Shown here piece by piece: positions 1-7,848 of a stretch of DNA of 32,053 nucleotides. The stretch comes from a virus. The notes beneath the pieces were generated by a model, which did no database searches, was not told the origin of the DNA, and saw only the letters and a program-made list of their open reading frames with translations. The stretch covers positions 1-32,053 of the IMG/VR virus record IMGVR_UViG_3300047462_000727; one strand, given 5' to 3'. The number at the start of each line of letters is the position of its first letter. The stretch's first letter is position 1. The position numbers were made by a program, and so were the translations under genes.

Positions 1-225
1 TCATGGCTGACCGCGCGGCCGGTGGAGAATGCGCCAGACGCCGATGAGCCCGACGGCGGCGCCGCAGACCGAGGCGATGGTCGCGGCGACGATGTTGATG
101 GTGGTGAGCAGGCTGACCCAGAACGGCGTCGTCATCAGGACAACGCCGGTCGCGGTCTGGGCGTAGTCGGCGGCGGCGGAGGTCGCGCCGTTCAGCGCGG
201 CCTGGGCGATGGATGATTCCGGCAT
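1..225 (-). CDS. Small two-helix membrane protein, holin-like
   Basis: A 74-residue protein starting at the ATG at 225. It is preceded by AAAGGAG about seven bases upstream, so the longer in-frame extension upstream is rejected. The first 25 residues are polar and Ala-rich. From about residue 27 to 68 there is one long hydrophobic stretch that can form two transmembrane helices, ending in a basic tail (HRPRG). Size, topology and position beside the spanins and the endolysin suggest a holin or other lysis-associated membrane protein, but no family signature is recognised. It lies just beyond a strong terminator at 252-274, so it may be read by leakage through that terminator or be the last gene of the lysis cassette. 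The stop codon is at the very edge of the window. Confidence 0.6.
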   Translation of the reverse strand: MPESSIAQAALNGATSAAADYAQTATGVVLMTTPFWVSLLTTINIVAATIASVCGAAVGLIGVWRILHRPRGQP

Positions 226-251
226 GGTTGCGCTCCTTTGCGTCCGGACAT

Positions 252-274
252 GAAAAAGCCGCCCGAAGGCGGCT
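252..274 (-). terminator. Intrinsic terminator with UUCG tetraloop
   Basis: Read on the minus strand, a perfect 7-bp stem AGCCGCC/GGCGGCT encloses a TTCG loop and is followed by TTTTTC. This is a textbook rho-independent terminator. It sits between the end of the spanin pair and the start of the 74-residue membrane protein, so it probably ends most of the late transcript. Confidence 0.85.
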
Positions 275-299
275 GTTGGCGGTGGATGCGGGTGGGCGT

Positions 300-821
300 T
301 CAGTGCTGGGTGCGCATGAAGCTCGCGCTCGCCGCCTCCTGCGCCTTGATCCATGCTTGCAGATCGATCAGCTGCTGGCGGGTTTCGTTGCAGGAGCCGT
401 AATTGGCGGTGATTGTGTCGGCGACGGCAGAGAGTTCAACGCCGGAGGGGTCGTCATCAGATTGCCCGGGGCCGAGGGGAACGGGGGGCAGGTTACCGGC
501 GGCGCCGTCGTGCAGGCGGACAAAGCCGCGAGGAACGGAACACTGCTTATCAGCTTTGACGGTGACATATTTGGGGACCTCGATGAGTTCGGTGTTGGTG
601 AAAGTTGTGATCTTGCCCAGATCGATCGCGGCGCCGGTGGCGGCGTTCTGGGTGATCCGGTCGGCGGTCGCGGTCTGGACGATCACGGCCTTGTCCGCCT
701 GGGCGATGGCGGCCTGATCCTGAAGGGATTTGTAGTGATAGCCTTCGTAAAGGCAGCCGGCGGCGAGCGCGATCAGGACCGCGATCTGCGCCAGGATGAC
801 GTAAGGGTTGAGGCTGAGCAT
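300..821 (-). CDS. Rz-like inner-membrane spanin
   Basis: A 173-residue protein with a single N-terminal membrane anchor (about residues 5-27, starting MLSLNPYVILAQIAVLIALA). A periplasmic domain rich in Gln, Ala and Thr follows, as in Rz-type i-spanins that connect the inner membrane to the Rz1 lipoprotein during lysis. The start at 821 has GGAG seven to eight bases upstream. Strong support comes from the lipoprotein gene wholly embedded in another frame at 368-568, the classic nested Rz/Rz1 layout. The gene lies 12 bp after the preceding small membrane gene and directly before the terminator. Spanins diverge fast, so the call rests on topology and architecture rather than on sequence motifs. 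Confidence 0.75.
   Translation of the reverse strand: MLSLNPYVILAQIAVLIALAAGCLYEGYHYKSLQDQAAIAQADKAVIVQTATADRITQNAATGAAIDLGKITTFTNTELIEVPKYVTVKADKQCSVPRGFVRLHDGAAGNLPPVPLGPGQSDDDPSGVELSAVADTITANYGSCNETRQQLIDLQAWIKAQEAASASFMRTQH
368..568 (-). CDS. Rz1-like outer-membrane spanin lipoprotein (embedded in Rz)
   Basis: A 66-residue ORF entirely inside the Rz-like gene in a different frame. The N-terminus MSPSKLISSVPFLAALSAC is a short lipoprotein signal with lipobox LSAC (Cys19 lipidated). The rest is very rich in proline, serine and threonine (for example TTAPPVTCPPFPSAPG). A small, Pro-rich lipoprotein nested in the gene of an N-anchored membrane protein is diagnostic of Rz1 o-spanins. With Rz it would fuse inner and outer membranes at the last step of lysis, which also implies a Gram-negative host. 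No strong ribosome binding site was seen, so translation is probably coupled to Rz. Confidence 0.75.
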   Translation of the reverse strand: MSPSKLISSVPFLAALSACTTAPPVTCPPFPSAPGNLMTTPPALNSLPSPTQSPPITAPATKPASS

Positions 822-833
822 GGGGTTCTCCGA

Positions 834-1019
834 TCAGGGGTTTTGCGCCGGCGGCGATCCCGGATCGCGCAGCAGCACGGCGATTGCGCCGGCGACGGCC
901 GAGGCGATATAGGCTTGCATGCCGTGCGGCGCGGGAAGCTGGCTGCCCAATACGCCGAGCACGGCGGAAAAGCCGGCCCAGCTCGACGCCTCGCGCAGGC
1001 GGGCGCGGAGGTAGCGCAT
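834..1019 (-). CDS. Small phage membrane protein, holin candidate
   Basis: A 61-residue protein beginning MRYLRARLREASSWAGFS. It has a basic amphipathic start followed by two hydrophobic segments (about residues 13-27 and 35-50) and a polar Pro-rich tail. The LREASSWAG start resembles small 3-TM-type holin or membrane proteins found beside endolysins in proteobacterial prophages. It lies 5 bp after the 47-residue membrane gene and 12 bp before Rz. This compact lysis block holds several holin or antiholin candidates, and the sequence does not show which one is the timing holin. Confidence 0.6.
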   Translation of the reverse strand: MRYLRARLREASSWAGFSAVLGVLGSQLPAPHGMQAYIASAVAGAIAVLLRDPGSPPAQNP

Positions 1020-1024
1020 CGGCG

Positions 1025-1168
1025 TTACAGCCAGATGGCCAGCAACAGGGTCAGCCCCAGGCCGACGATAACCGACAGAGCGGTCTTGGGATGCGCCTCG
1101 ATGAGCGCGATGAGACCGGTTTCGGCCTTCGCGGCCTCGGCTTTAATCTCGGGTTCGATGTTGGACAT
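1025..1168 (-). CDS. 47-residue single-pass membrane protein of the lysis cassette
   Basis: The ATG at 1168 is chosen because AAGGAG lies about seven bases upstream. The longer in-frame reading into the palindromic repeat is not supported. The protein has an acidic/Ala-rich N-terminal half (SNIEPEIKAEAAKAE) and a C-terminal transmembrane helix (SVIVGLGLTLLLAIWL). It follows the endolysin with a roughly 120-bp gap that holds a palindromic repeat, and it ends 5 bp before the next membrane gene. It could be a holin, antiholin or phage membrane accessory. No family is recognised. Confidence 0.6.
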   Translation of the reverse strand: MSNIEPEIKAEAAKAETGLIALIEAHPKTALSVIVGLGLTLLLAIWL

Positions 1169-1195
1169 GGGATGGCTCCTTGGGGTTGGGTTTGA

Positions 1196-1290
1196 AAAGG
1201 GTTCACCGCGGAGGGCGCGGAGGAAGAAAGTCAAATCTTCGCTCCGCGAACTCTGCGTTTCTCCGCGTCCTCCGCGGTTAAATTCAAGAC
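1196..1290. repeat. Dispersed palindromic repeat between lysis genes
   Basis: The arm at 1202-1222 (TTCACCGCGGAGGGCGCGGA type) is inverted at 1261-1282 (CTCCGCGTCCTCCGCGGTTA), giving a long imperfect hairpin. It belongs to the dispersed CCGCGGA-GACGCGGAGA type of intergenic repeat and contains no credible gene. It may act as an RNA-stability or attenuation structure between the endolysin and the following membrane genes. Confidence 0.7.
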
Positions 1291-1740
1291 TCAGAGCGCG
1301 GCGGCGCAGGCGGCGGAGAGGGTCGCGCCGTCGTATAGGCAGCAGCCGTTTTCCTGACGGATCACGGCGAAGGTGATGTTTTCGAGATTATCCGGGTTGG
1401 TCAGATCGAAATCGTCGTCCGGGGTCACAGCGCAGTGGTTGCAGACGGACGCGATATAGGCGGCGGTGTTGTTATCGTCCGAGCCCGGCGCCCAGCGCGA
1501 GATCATGGCGCGGATCGAGCGCAGGCCGTGGATGCGCTGATAGGCGAGCAACTGGCACGCGACGGCGCGGATGCCGTTCTCCGCCGTGTCGTACCGGCCG
1601 AAGCGCGGCGTGTAATCGTCGCCCGGGGGCACGATCTCGATGCCGATCTGGCCGCGCCAAGCGTTGGCGGATAGGTAATTCAGATTGCCGGGGTTGTTGT
1701 TGCGCTCTCCGCGCGTGGGGGTGGAGGACCCAATCATCAT
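1291..1740 (-). CDS. Lysozyme-like endolysin / virion muramidase
   Basis: A protein of 149 residues (148 if the adjacent second ATG at 1737 is used), with GGGAAG upstream. The motif RGERNNNPGNLNY followed by W.GQIG and RFGRYDTAENGIRA is characteristic of the lysozyme-like structural or muramidase proteins found in phages and prophages, which cleave peptidoglycan. It carries no signal peptide, so release would need a holin. Several candidates lie just downstream. The C-terminus contains several cysteines (CNHC, GCCLYDG, AAC). Its position between the tail genes and the spanins fits an endolysin, but a virion-associated lysin acting at entry is the alternative. Confidence 0.75.
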   Translation of the reverse strand: MMIGSSTPTRGERNNNPGNLNYLSANAWRGQIGIEIVPPGDDYTPRFGRYDTAENGIRAVACQLLAYQRIHGLRSIRAMISRWAPGSDDNNTAAYIASVCNHCAVTPDDDFDLTNPDNLENITFAVIRQENGCCLYDGATLSAACAAAL

Positions 1741-1764
1741 TTCTTCCCTTCGACTCGACGATAA

Positions 1765-1932
1765 TCACGTTCCAGCCGGGTATGCCGGCATGGCGGGGAG
1801 CGTCGCGGTCGGGTCGCCGGTCGCGGCGGAAATGATGGCGCGGAGCGCGTTGCGGTAATCGGTCCAGGCGGATGGCACGGCGACGGCGTTTTCCGCGCAA
1901 CGCAGGATGGTGCGGTCGCTGCGGTCCAGCAT
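1765..1932 (-). CDS. 55-residue tail-associated protein
   Basis: This short gene encodes [20 protein letters not shown] then a [11 protein letters not shown] segment, ending [11 protein letters not shown]. It starts 3 bp after the stop of the preceding gene (TAG at 1936-1938), so translation is probably coupled. A W..YR.ALR.I core followed by a LP..P.YP tail is seen in small proteins next to tail-tip genes, resembling the ends of tail-fibre assembly proteins. It may be a tail or fibre accessory. Function is inferred from context only. Confidence 0.6.
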   Translation of the reverse strand: MLDRSDRTILRCAENAVAVPSAWTDYRNALRAIISAATGDPTATLPAMPAYPAGT

Positions 1933-1935
1933 CGC

Positions 1936-2253
1936 CTAGGCTTGGGCCTGATAGGCGCGCCACGCCGGCCCGGTCGGAACCGGCTGGGTCGACGGGCGGG
2001 CGATCACGGCTGGCGGCGTGGCGGTGAGATCGACCACGTTGGCGATGGGATCGGTCCCCGCCGGCGCGGCGACGGCGGCGCGGCCGAGCGCGATTTCCGA
2101 TTCTTGATGCGCCGCGAAATCCGCCGCCGGACACGTTCCGGAACCGACGATCTCGCCGGTCGTGGCGTCGGCGATGACGAAGGCGACGGGGGGCGTCGGC
2201 GCGGTGGCGGCCGGCGGCGTGGGAATCGTCGTAACGGGCGCGGGGTCGGTCAT
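1936..2253 (-). CDS. Pro/Ala-rich tail-fibre accessory protein
   Basis: A 105-residue protein. It starts with a low-complexity Pro/Thr/Ala segment (TDPAPVTTIPTPPAATAPTP), followed by a compact beta-type stretch VAFVIADATTGEIVGSGTCP and a polar C-terminus ending WRAYQAQA. It begins 4 bp after the stop of the giant tail-tip gene and is coupled to the 55-residue gene that follows. The VADATTGEIV segment resembles the start of small tail-fibre-associated proteins. It is probably a fibre component or fibre chaperone, but no family is identified with certainty. Confidence 0.6.
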   Translation of the reverse strand: MTDPAPVTTIPTPPAATAPTPPVAFVIADATTGEIVGSGTCPAADFAAHQESEIALGRAAVAAPAGTDPIANVVDLTATPPAVIARPSTQPVPTGPAWRAYQAQA

Positions 2254-2257
2254 GCGG

Positions 2258-5200
2258 TCACCGCTTGAACTGCTGGATTTGGATGGTGTTGGGGCCGGCG
2301 GCGGCGGTCGCCTGGTGGCTCACGCCGGTCGGCGTCGTGAAAGCGGCGACGTAGGCGTAGAGCACGAGCGTGTAGGTGTGGCTGCCCGCCGCCGGCGTGT
2401 CCTGGACGAAAGTGGCGACGCTGGACGCCGCCGATGGCGTGATGGTCAGCAGCCCGGAATTCGCGCCGTCGCGGTAGAGCAGCAGATACGAGGCGTATTG
2501 ATAGTTGCCCCCCAGCGCCAAGCCGTACTGCACCGAAATATCGATGTTGAGCGTGGTCGATCCATCGGCCGTCACCGTGATCGACGCCAGATTGGCGGTC
2601 GCGGTTTGAGCGGCAGGCACAGACTGCGTGTTTTGGGCTTCGCACGATCCGCCGGAATTGCTGGCCGATGAGCTGGATGTGATGGCGTTGGCGGCGACGT
2701 TGGAGGTCTGGACCACGCCGTTACCGAGCTGGTCCACATTAAATATGGCATTGCCCGAGGCGTCGAAAACCCAAAGCCCGTCCGCGCCGGCCCAATGGCC
2801 GAGCACGGCGCGCGTGACCCCCGACGCGTCGTTATGCGCGAAATACGGCCCGTAGGTCAGGCTTCCGCTCGTAAACAGGCCGCCATACATCACGGCGGTC
2901 GCCCCCGTTCCGCTGCTCGCCGTGTATTGATAGCCCTGGAAGAAATTCGCGGTGATCTTGTCGCCGGTGATCGTCCCGCCGGCGATATTCGCGCCGGTGA
3001 TGGTGAGCGCGGCGATGTTCGACCCGGTGATGGTCGAGCCCGCGATGTTCGTTCCGGTAATGCCGCCGGTCGCGATCTGCGCGGCCTCGATCGTGCCGGC
3101 CTCGATGTTGCTCGCGGTGATCGTCCCGGCCGCGATGTTGCCGCCGGTGATGGTGTTGGCCGCGATGTCGCCGCCGGTGATGGTGTTGGCCGCGATCTGG
3201 TAGGTCGTGATCGTTCCCGCCGCGATTTGCGTGCTGGTGATCGTCCCCGCGACGATGTTCGCGGCGGTGATGGTCGCGGCGGCGATATTCGTGCCCGTGA
3301 TCGTCGCGCCGGCGATTTGCGTTCCGGTGATGGTTCCGGCCAGGATGTTGGCGGCCGTGATCGTGTCGGCCGCGATGTTCGAACCGGTGATGGTCGACGC
3401 GGCGATCTGGGTTCCGGTGATCGTTCCGGCCTCGATATTGGCGGCCTGGATTGTACCGGCGGCGATGTTCGAACCGGTGATCGTGCTGGCCGCGATCTCG
3501 GTCGCGGTGATCGTCCCGGCCAGGATGTTGGCCCCGGTGATGGTGTTGGCGGCGATATTCCCGCCCGTGATCGTGTTGGCCGCGATCTGGTTCGTGGTGA
3601 CCGCGCCGTCCTGGATCAGCGTCGTGCCGACCATGGATTGGAGGTTATATCCGGCGGTGAGCCAGTAACCCGACTCCCCGCCGGTGGGCGTGGAGACGTC
3701 GCACTGGACCCGAAGATAGGCGGCGTTGGCCGCCGTCGTGAACGTAAATTGCGAGATGCCGCCGCCCGTTACGCTGTACGGAGACGGAGCGACGTTCGTA
3801 ACGATTACGCCCGGCTCGGTTAGAACGGTCACGCCGTCCGCCGCATAAATAATAACGCGATTGAAGAGCGGCTGGGTGGGGTTGCCGTAGGCCCATGCCT
3901 GACAACTCAGGCTATAGGCCGTGTTGGGTGAAATCTGAATCAGGGGGCCGAGGAGGAAGATCGTCTGACCGGCCGTCATCGAACCCAGATTAAAGGTGGC
4001 GGCGTTCGTCCCACCCATATCGTTCGAGAGGTAGGTATTGCCCTGGTAGAAGATCGTGGGGGCGCCGTAGAGCGTCCAATAGGACGGATCGTTCAGATAC
4101 GGATCGGTGATCAACGACGCGCCGATCGCGAGCTTGCTGGCCACGATCGCGCCGGCGGCGATGTTGGCGCTTTCCACCGCCCCGGCCTGCAACAGCGCGG
4201 TGGAAATCGAGTTCGGCGCGATCTGGGTCGTGGTGATCTGGCCGGTGAGCTGCGCGGCCGTGAGGCTGGCGATCTGGGCGGCCGTCAATTGCCCTGTGAT
4301 CTGAGTCGCTTCGAGCGAGGCGATTTGGGAGGCGGTTAACTGGCCGGTAATCTGGGTGGCGGCCAACGAGGCGATCTGGGCGGCTGTCAATTGCCCAGTG
4401 ATCTGGGGCGCTTCCAACGAGGCGATCTGGGAGGCCGTGAGCTGCCCGGTGATCTGGGTGGCGGCCAACGAGGCGATTTGTCCGGCTGTCAGTTCGCCCG
4501 TAATGTTGACCGCTGGAAACGACGTGAGGGTCGAGACGGTCGAGACCCAGGCCGAACCGTTCCATTGGTAGAGCAGGTTCGTATCGGCGGCGAAGGCGAA
4601 CAGGCTGGTCGTATGGTTGGCCGCCGAGATCGTGGACACGGACTGAACGACGTTGAGCCCGCTGATCAGGTTCGACGCGGCGATCGAATTGGCCGCGATC
4701 TGCGCGGCGACGATCTGCCCGGTGATGTCGGACGAATCGACGCCATAGGTCGTGGCGGTCGCGGGGCCGGCGAAGGCGGAGAAATTCCCGGATGTGTCCT
4801 GGGCGCGTAGCCAGTACCAGCGTTGGTCGTTGAGGTTCAGCCCCGGCCGCACGTAATGCGTGCCGGTAATGAGGCCGATGCGCGACGCATGCGCCTCATT
4901 GGCATCGCCGCTTTCCCAGATTTCGTACCAGGCGATGTCGTTCTCGGCCGAGGCGACCCAGTCGAGCGTGATCTGGCGGTAGCCCCCGGCGGCCGAGAGG
5001 GATGTCGGGGCCGGCGGCGGCGTTGTCTTGCCGATTGTCGCGACGTTGAGGTCCTGAGCCCAGGTGGAATAGAACGGGCCGGCGCTTCTGACCGCGCGGA
5101 CCTGCACGTCATAGGCGGTGTTGGCGGGAAGCGGGCTGATCTGGAAGCTGGTGGTGTTAGGACCGCAGCGATAGCCGATCCAGGGACCCGGGCCGTCATG

Positions 5201-7306
5201 CAGGCGGTACTGCACCTCGTATTGATCGAAGAAAGGATCGGGCGAGGCGGTCCAGGCGACGACGCCGAAGGAATTCCAGGTTCCGTCCTGCTGCTGCTCG
5301 GCGCCGACCGTGAAGCTGACCGCCGAGGGCGGATAGACGAATTCGCCGGCGCCGTTTGGATTATAGGTATAGGCGGAGACGGAGGCGAGGCTTTCCTGCC
5401 CGCCGCCATAAAGGTTGAAGGACAGGAATTTTAGATAGAGGGTCTGCCCGACATAGGAGACGGGCCGCACCGGCAAGTCGACCCAGAGGATATTGTCATC
5501 GAGGCGGCAGAACTCAGTCCCGGCGGCGTGCGCCGCGATGGCGGAGCCGTAAACGCCGCGGCGGAGCGTGGTCAGGGCATAGAGATTGCCGCCGGTCAGG
5601 ACTGCGGTTTCATAGGCCATCAGCTCGCCATCGACATAGCACAGCGTGCGGAATGCGTTCGCATCCGCCAGCGTGCCGGAGAGAAGCACGCCGCCGGATT
5701 CGGACAGATCGACCGACAGTGTGTCGATGGTGTCGGGATCGGGCCCGGCGGGGAGATTGGCGCGGAGCAAGCCCTGACGAGCGGGGCCGACGATGCGGCC
5801 CATACGTTGATAGGTCGAGCCGTCCAGCGACAGCCACACGTCGCAGCCGCCCCAGTTCGCGCCGCCGGACGCGCCGACCAGGATTTGCGGCGCGGCGATG
5901 GAATTCGCCGCGAGCATCGCGGGTGGAGGCTCGAAGATGAGCGGCGCGTTCACCGGGCCCGGCGGAGCGTTGTAATTGGCGAGGTAGGGCGAGCCCGATT
6001 GGTAGCTGTAGAGCGGGGCGGAGCCGGAACCGTGCAGGTAATCCTCGGCGACGACGGCCAGATTGCCGGTATCGTCCTCCTCGATCGACACGATGCGGCA
6101 GAGCTGTCTGGCGAAGCCGAGATTGGCGTCGGTGATCTCGATCAGATCCATCGGATCGAGCAGGCAATAGCGCCAGCCGAGCGTGAAGCTGTATTGGTTA
6201 CGGACGGCCTGCCGCTGGAGCTGCAAGGTGGCCGACATCGTGGCGGCGGCGAGATCGCAGAACCAGTGCGATTGCGACGGCGTGTCGGTGCGCAGGCCGT
6301 AGGTTTCGATCGCGGCCTGATCCTTGGCCTCGACGATTTCGATGTTGTACTGGTTAGAGCGGTTCAGCCATTCGAGCTTGACCGAGTTCATCCGGTCGCT
6401 GGGCCGGGCGCGGCTGACCTGAACCGGGTCGCCATTGGCGCCGCCATCCAGGAAATCGTCGTCGGTCAGGCTGAACAGCGCCTCGGTCGGCGCGGTATAG
6501 GTCGCGCCGTTGGCGGCGAGGTTCACGTCGCCATAAGGCACGATGGTGAGCGCGGCGCCGGACCAGACGAACTCGGCGTTGCAGTCCTGGACGATCTGGT
6601 TGACCTGGGACGCGGCGTCCTGCTGGGTGTCGAACAGGGGCGAGACAACCATGCCGGCGGCGCGGCAGTAATTCGAGAACACCGACAGATCGCCGAGCCG
6701 GGCCGGCGGGAAACCGATGCCATAGCGCGGGTTGGTCAGGACATCGACGACGATGTCCCTGGGGTCGGCGTCGGGCAGGCCCGATATCGCGTTCGGGAAG
6801 AGGCCCGTGACCTCATAGGACAAATTCGGCAACTGGGCCGACGTCCCGAGGTCATAGGCGGCGGCGTAGACGTAACCCGTGCCGGCGTAGGACAGGTTCT
6901 GGCCGGCGAAATTGGTGGTGAGGTAACCCCACGCGCCCTGCTCCAGGCCGCCGGCGGTGAAGGACAGGTTGGAGGCGCCGAACGCTGTCTCGGCCTTGGA
7001 CGACCAGACATTGGAGACGCCGCCCAGCGTTCCCTCCGCGAGGGCGAAGATGAAGGACGCTTTATAGGTCGTGCTGTTCGAGCTGGACCCGCTCTTGCCG
7101 CCGGAACCGCCGCCGCCCTTGCCGCCGCCCGACCCGCCGGAACTGGGCGGGATCGACTGGAAGCCGCCATACCAGATGAGGTTGCCGGTCAGCCGCGTCT
7201 GGCCATAGACCACGGGCACGACCGAGCCATAGATCGAGGTTTGTATGGTGACGCCGGACGCGACCGTCTCGGTCGACGCCTGAGTCTTGCCGCCGAACAG
7301 GGACAT
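2258..7306 (-). CDS. Tail-tip / host-specificity protein with FnIII domains and two repeat arrays
   Basis: A 1682-residue protein starting at 7306 after AAAAGGAG. The N-terminus (SIYGSVVPVVYGQTRLTGN, then a Gly/Ser-rich loop at about 52-82) and the following DVLTNPRYGIGFPPARLGDL region are typical of gpJ/GTA-megatron-type tail-tip proteins that form the baseplate hub and bind the host receptor. Two fibronectin-III-like domains lie at about 655-758 and 759-855. A 16-residue repeat (QITGQLTASQIASLEA type) spans about 933-1032. A 10-residue repeat (TITGSNIAAG type) spans about 1232-1452 and probably forms a fibrous shaft. The C-terminal 200 residues form a distinct, probably receptor-proximal domain. 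It follows the NlpC/P60 gene by about 40 bp, as in GTAs. The repeats could change length by recombination. Confidence 0.9.
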   Translation of the reverse strand: MSLFGGKTQASTETVASGVTIQTSIYGSVVPVVYGQTRLTGNLIWYGGFQSIPPSSGGSGGGKGGGGSGGKSGSSSNSTTYKASFIFALAEGTLGGVSNVWSSKAETAFGASNLSFTAGGLEQGAWGYLTTNFAGQNLSYAGTGYVYAAAYDLGTSAQLPNLSYEVTGLFPNAISGLPDADPRDIVVDVLTNPRYGIGFPPARLGDLSVFSNYCRAAGMVVSPLFDTQQDAASQVNQIVQDCNAEFVWSGAALTIVPYGDVNLAANGATYTAPTEALFSLTDDDFLDGGANGDPVQVSRARPSDRMNSVKLEWLNRSNQYNIEIVEAKDQAAIETYGLRTDTPSQSHWFCDLAAATMSATLQLQRQAVRNQYSFTLGWRYCLLDPMDLIEITDANLGFARQLCRIVSIEEDDTGNLAVVAEDYLHGSGSAPLYSYQSGSPYLANYNAPPGPVNAPLIFEPPPAMLAANSIAAPQILVGASGGANWGGCDVWLSLDGSTYQRMGRIVGPARQGLLRANLPAGPDPDTIDTLSVDLSESGGVLLSGTLADANAFRTLCYVDGELMAYETAVLTGGNLYALTTLRRGVYGSAIAAHAAGTEFCRLDDNILWVDLPVRPVSYVGQTLYLKFLSFNLYGGGQESLASVSAYTYNPNGAGEFVYPPSAVSFTVGAEQQQDGTWNSFGVVAWTASPDPFFDQYEVQYRLHDGPGPWIGYRCGPNTTSFQISPLPANTAYDVQVRAVRSAGPFYSTWAQDLNVATIGKTTPPPAPTSLSAAGGYRQITLDWVASAENDIAWYEIWESGDANEAHASRIGLITGTHYVRPGLNLNDQRWYWLRAQDTSGNFSAFAGPATATTYGVDSSDITGQIVAAQIAANSIAASNLISGLNVVQSVSTISAANHTTSLFAFAADTNLLYQWNGSAWVSTVSTLTSFPAVNITGELTAGQIASLAATQITGQLTASQIASLEAPQITGQLTAAQIASLAATQITGQLTASQIASLEATQITGQLTAAQIASLTAAQLTGQITTTQIAPNSISTALLQAGAVESANIAAGAIVASKLAIGASLITDPYLNDPSYWTLYGAPTIFYQGNTYLSNDMGGTNAATFNLGSMTAGQTIFLLGPLIQISPNTAYSLSCQAWAYGNPTQPLFNRVIIYAADGVTVLTEPGVIVTNVAPSPYSVTGGGISQFTFTTAANAAYLRVQCDVSTPTGGESGYWLTAGYNLQSMVGTTLIQDGAVTTNQIAANTITGGNIAANTITGANILAGTITATEIAASTITGSNIAAGTIQAANIEAGTITGTQIAASTITGSNIAADTITAANILAGTITGTQIAGATITGTNIAAATITAANIVAGTITSTQIAAGTITTYQIAANTITGGDIAANTITGGNIAAGTITASNIEAGTIEAAQIATGGITGTNIAGSTITGSNIAALTITGANIAGGTITGDKITANFFQGYQYTASSGTGATAVMYGGLFTSGSLTYGPYFAHNDASGVTRAVLGHWAGADGLWVFDASGNAIFNVDQLGNGVVQTSNVAANAITSSSSASNSGGSCEAQNTQSVPAAQTATANLASITVTADGSTTLNIDISVQYGLALGGNYQYASYLLLYRDGANSGLLTITPSAASSVATFVQDTPAAGSHTYTLVLYAYVAAFTTPTGVSHQATAAAGPNTIQIQQFKR
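2950..3610 (-). repeat. In-gene 30-bp (10-residue) repeat array in the tail-tip gene
   Basis: More than 20 tandem degenerate 30-bp units encode TITGxxIAAx-type decapeptides, corresponding to about residues 1232-1452 of the tail-tip protein. The period is in frame throughout, and variation falls mainly at the two residues after TITG. It would make a regular beta-solenoid or fibre shaft. On the plus strand it mimics a regularly spaced array, but it is coding. Confidence 0.9.
4210..4505 (-). repeat. In-gene 48-bp (16-residue) repeat array in the tail-tip gene
   Basis: About six 48-bp units encode 16-residue repeats of the form QITGQLTAAQIASLAA, alternating TAAQ/TASQ and SLAA/SLEA. This alternation suggests duplication of a two-unit block. 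The array corresponds to about residues 933-1032 of the tail-tip protein. It is distinct in period from the decapeptide array closer to the C-terminus. Confidence 0.85.
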
Positions 7307-7346
7307 TGGCGGGGCTCCTTTTCATGGGGCGGCTAACGGGGCGGCT

Positions 7347-7775
7347 TCACCACAGGGTGAAGAAGCGCCTGGCGCGGCCGGCGAGCTGGCCGGCTTCGCC
7401 GTTATCCTCGGTGACGCCGACATGGATGAGGGCGTGGATGATGGACGGCCAGGCGACGACGATGGCGCCGTGGGCGAAGGCGCGGCCCCAGCGATAGAGG
7501 ACGAAATCGCCCGGTCCGGTTGGCGCCGAAACCTCGCGCGCATGGCGGGCGACGATATCGAGGTACCGCTCGGCGTCGCGATGGAGATGCCAATCGGCGG
7601 GGTAATGAGCGATGGCGAAATCCGGGATCAGGCCGGCCGCGCGGTAGACGGCGAAGGGCAGCATGGCGCAATCGGCGCCCGCGCCCCGGACCTGGGCGGC
7701 GTGGTGATAGGGCGTGCGCAACCAGAGCCGCGCCTCCGCGATCACGGCCGCGCGCTGTTCGGATTCGGTGGACAT
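7347..7775 (-). CDS. NlpC/P60-family tail peptidase (GTA g14-like)
   Basis: A 142-residue protein. The start at 7775 is chosen because GGAG lies upstream and the N-terminus aligns with the family. TPYHHAAQVRGAGADCAML carries the catalytic Cys36, and FAHGAIVV carries the probable catalytic His102. This is the Cys-His core of NlpC/P60 peptidases, which cut peptide cross-links in peptidoglycan. In siphophages and GTAs the enzyme sits in the tail tip and opens the wall during DNA entry. It lies directly before the tail-tip gene, as in the GTA cluster. Just upstream the operon is interrupted by the 130-residue opposing gene and HicBA. Confidence 0.88.
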   Translation of the reverse strand: MSTESEQRAAVIAEARLWLRTPYHHAAQVRGAGADCAMLPFAVYRAAGLIPDFAIAHYPADWHLHRDAERYLDIVARHAREVSAPTGPGDFVLYRWGRAFAHGAIVVAWPSIIHALIHVGVTEDNGEAGQLAGRARRFFTLW

Positions 7776-7792
7776 GGGGGCTCCGCTGGGGC

Positions 7793-7822
7793 TTGGCAGC
7801 GATGGGACGGCGTGGATATGGT
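7793..7822 (+). promoter_or_regulatory. Candidate promoter for the 130-residue plus-strand gene
   Basis: TTGGCA (7793-7798) and TATGGT (7817-7822) are separated by 18 bp and lie about 27 bp upstream of the ATG at 7849, which has its own GGAG at 7837-7840. The match is moderate and seen by eye. The position in the short gap between divergent starts supports it. Confidence 0.35.
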
Positions 7823-7848
7823 CGTCGCCCATGGATGGAGAAAAATCG

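Noticed and set aside
2952-3668. Regularly spaced repeat on the plus strand that looks like a CRISPR-like array or membrane-protein ORFs
   Set aside because: The 30-bp periodicity is the decapeptide repeat of the tail-tip gene read from the wrong strand. Spacers are not unique and there is no leader or cas gene.
5528-7336. 602-codon ORF on the plus strand opposite the tail-tip gene
   Set aside because: Arg/Gly/Asp-rich shadow frame of a high-GC gene. It has no family features, while the minus-strand frame is a clear tail-tip protein.
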